Shown here piece by piece: positions 62,337 through 64,000 of a DNA stretch of 64,000 nucleotides. The first letter of the stretch is position 1. The number at the start of each line of letters is the position of its first letter. The notes under the pieces were generated by a model that was not told the DNA's origin, searched no databases, and saw nothing but the letters and a program-made list of their open reading frames with translations. The DNA comes from CAADGL01 sp964643885 (GTDB lineage: Bacteria > Planctomycetota > Phycisphaerae > UBA1845 > Fen-1342), in NCBI GenBank assembly GCA_964643885.1, contig CAZXUI010000005.1, positions 1-64,000 on the forward strand. Direction: 5' to 3'. The position numbers and the translations under genes were made by a program.

Positions 62337-64000
62337 ATGGGACTGACCACCGCGATGTACACCGGTCTGACCGGCATGAGCGTCAACCAGGTCCGGATCG
62401 AGACGATCGGTAACAACATCGCCAACGTCAATACGACCGCGTTCAAGTCGTCGCGGACCCTTTTTCAGACGCAGTTCTCGCACCTGCTCTCGGCCGGCAC
62501 GCCGCCCGGCCCGACGACCGGCGGCGTGAACCCGACGCAGATCGGCCTGGGCGCGAAAGTCGGCGGCACGCAGAAGATCTTCACCCCCGGCTCGATCGAG
62601 ACGACCGGCATCCCCAGCGACCTGGCCATCGAGGGCGCGGGATTCTTCGTCGCCCGCCGGCCGAACGGCACGCAGTTCTACACCCGCGACGGCTCATTCT
62701 CGCTCGACTCGCAGAACCGGCTCGTCACGCTGAATGGCGATTTCGTGCAGGGCTTCGGCGTCGATGAGAACTTCGCCCTTACGCCGACGGTCCTTTCCGA
62801 CCTTACGATTCCGATCGGCACGCAGACGGTCGCGCGCTCGACCAGCCGCGTCGCGCTCGACGGCGACCTCAGCGCCGCCGGCACCATCGGCACTCAGGGC
62901 TCGCAGCACCAGTCGCAGGCCCTCGTCGACGGCGGTGGCGCCGCCGCGACGGCCGGCACCGCATTGACCGATCTGCGCTCCGCCGCCGACCCCTCCGTCC
63001 TGCTGTTCGCGGACGGAACCGAGCTCACGCTCACCGGCGTCACCAAGGGCGAGCGCGTCCTGCCGCCGCAGACCTTCGTCGTCGGCCAGGACGGCTCCAC
63101 GCTGGGTGACTTCGCCACCTGGCTCCAGAACGTGACCGGCATCTCGACCGGCGGCGGTGTCCCCGGCACGCCCGGCGTCACGATCGAAAACGGCATGCTC
63201 GTCATCAACAGCAACGCCGGCGAGCAGAACGCCATAGGCATCGACAACAGCGGCATCTTCAGCAGCAGCACCTCATCTCCGCTGCCCTTCTCCTTCACGC
63301 AGACGCAGGAAGCCAACGGCTCCAGCGTCTTCACCGGCTTTACGACCTACGACTCGCTCGGCACGCCCGTCATCACCAACGTCACCTTCGTGCTCGAGAG
63401 CACCGGCGCCGCCGGCCCGGTCTGGCGCTTCTACGTCGAGAGCCCCGACAACAACGGCGCCTCGCGCTTCCTCAACACCGGCACGATCTCCTTCGATACG
63501 ATGGGCAACTTCCGCGGCACCGATGGCAATCGCGTCCAGATCGACCGCAGCGGCTCCGGGGCCGCCACGCCGCTCGAGTTCGATCTCGACTTCAGCGGTA
63601 TTCACGGCCTGTCGACCCGCGAGTCCAACGTCGTCATGGCCGAGCAGGACGGCTTCCCGCCCGGCACGCTGACCAACTTCAGCGTCGGCGTCGACGGAAC
63701 CATCAACGGCACCTTCAGCAACGGTCTGACGCGCACCCTCGGCCAGGTCGCCGTCGCCGTCTTCCCCAACCCCGAGGGCCTCGTCTCCGACAAGGACAAC
63801 GGCTACCTCTCGGGACCGAACTCCGGCAACCCGACCATCACCGCTCCGGGCCTCTTCGGCGCCGGCCGGCTGCTGAGCGGGGCCCTCGAGCTCTCCAATG
63901 TCGACCTTTCGCGCGAGTTTATCGGGCTGATCACCTCCAGCACCGGCTTTCAGGCCGCCAGCCGCGTGATCAGCACCTCGTCCGACCTGCTCGACCAGCT
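62337..64000 (+). CDS. flgE: flagellar hook protein FlgE, cut by the window end
   Basis: 554 complete codons are visible and the frame is still open at the right edge. Starts MGLTTAMYTGLTGMSVNQ, followed by IGNNIANVNTTAFKSSRTLF, the axial-protein N-terminal motif. Then come GLGAKVGGTQKIFTPGSIET and DLAIEGAGFFVARRPNGTQF, typical of FlgE/FlgF/FlgG. A long variable middle with Thr/Gly/Ser follows. Near the end, GALELSNVDLSREFIGLITS, with STGFQASSRVI, is the C-terminal helix region, so only the last ~20-30 residues are missing. GAGGAAACCGAA precedes the ATG. It is longer than typical FlgE (about 400 aa), mainly in the middle domain. Confidence 0.93.
   Translation, partial: MGLTTAMYTGLTGMSVNQVRIETIGNNIANVNTTAFKSSRTLFQTQFSHLLSAGTPPGPTTGGVNPTQIGLGAKVGGTQKIFTPGSIETTGIPSDLAIEGAGFFVARRPNGTQFYTRDGSFSLDSQNRLVTLNGDFVQGFGVDENFALTPTVLSDLTIPIGTQTVARSTSRVALDGDLSAAGTIGTQGSQHQSQALVDGGGAAATAGTALTDLRSAADPSVLLFADGTELTLTGVTKGERVLPPQTFVVGQDGSTLGDFATWLQNVTGISTGGGVPGTPGVTIENGMLVINSNAGEQNAIGIDNSGIFSSSTSSPLPFSFTQTQEANGSSVFTGFTTYDSLGTPVITNVTFVLESTGAAGPVWRFYVESPDNNGASRFLNTGTISFDTMGNFRGTDGNRVQIDRSGSGAATPLEFDLDFSGIHGLSTRESNVVMAEQDGFPPGTLTNFSVGVDGTINGTFSNGLTRTLGQVAVAVFPNPEGLVSDKDNGYLSGPNSGNPTITAPGLFGAGRLLSGALELSNVDLSREFIGLITSSTGFQAASRVISTSSDLLDQ

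Overview
The window is very GC-rich, gene-dense bacterial chromosome that looks planctomycetal. This is inferred from three things. A TPR protein carries two RNA-polymerase-alpha-CTD-like domains, an architecture I associate with planctomycetes. Lipoproteins and TPR proteins of unknown function are numerous. Short hairpin repeats are scattered between genes. No rRNA, intact tRNA, CRISPR array, insertion sequence or prophage is visible.

Layout. 0-8 kb: a membrane protein fragment, an AMMECR1 protein, a DUF368 (PopT-type) lipid-carrier transporter coupled to a small AcpH-like protein, and two POT/MFS transporters with large extra loops; the first POT gene is bracketed by a 26-bp inverted repeat. 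8-12.5 kb: an OmpR-type response regulator and sensor kinase, and a secreted DUF4139-like protein. 12.6-24.2 kb: a fused hydantoinase/5-oxoprolinase, YceI, a zinc dehydrogenase, an MBL hydrolase, a corrinoid/siderophore-type binding lipoprotein with its ATPase (no permease), and acetoacetyl-CoA synthetase. 24.5-31.3 kb: a MAF-type flagellin glycosyltransferase coupled to a radical-SAM-like protein that has lost its cluster cysteines, then a zinc-ribbon protein, DUF423 and a glycosyltransferase. 31.4-35.4 kb: envelope proteins and a 58-aa gene. 35.8-46.9 kb: metH, the TPR/alpha-CTD protein, tgt, yajC, a GT39-type glycosyltransferase, tilS and a diguanylate cyclase.

47-64 kb is a flagellar locus, all on the + strand: a TPR membrane protein, a FlgN-like chaperone, an NtrB-like kinase, an NtrC-like sigma-54 activator, then flgB-flgC-fliE-fliF-fliG-fliH-fliI-fliJ-motE-like-fliK-flgD-flgE, with flgE cut by the window end. 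A good -24/-12 (sigma-54) promoter match lies between the activator gene and flgB. This suggests that the two-component pair drives the basal-body/hook genes, as FlgSR does in epsilonproteobacteria. The diguanylate cyclase and the MAF glycosyltransferase module probably also serve motility (inference).

The most notable non-gene structures are two tandem arrays with the same 31-nt period but different hairpin sequences, two diverged copies of a ~170-200 bp element ended by long inverted repeats, octanucleotide and 14-nt tandem arrays sitting exactly between genes, and a hairpin repeat inside the linker of the hydantoinase gene. The small 58-aa gene at 35174-35350 and the truncated flgE were read directly from the sequence.
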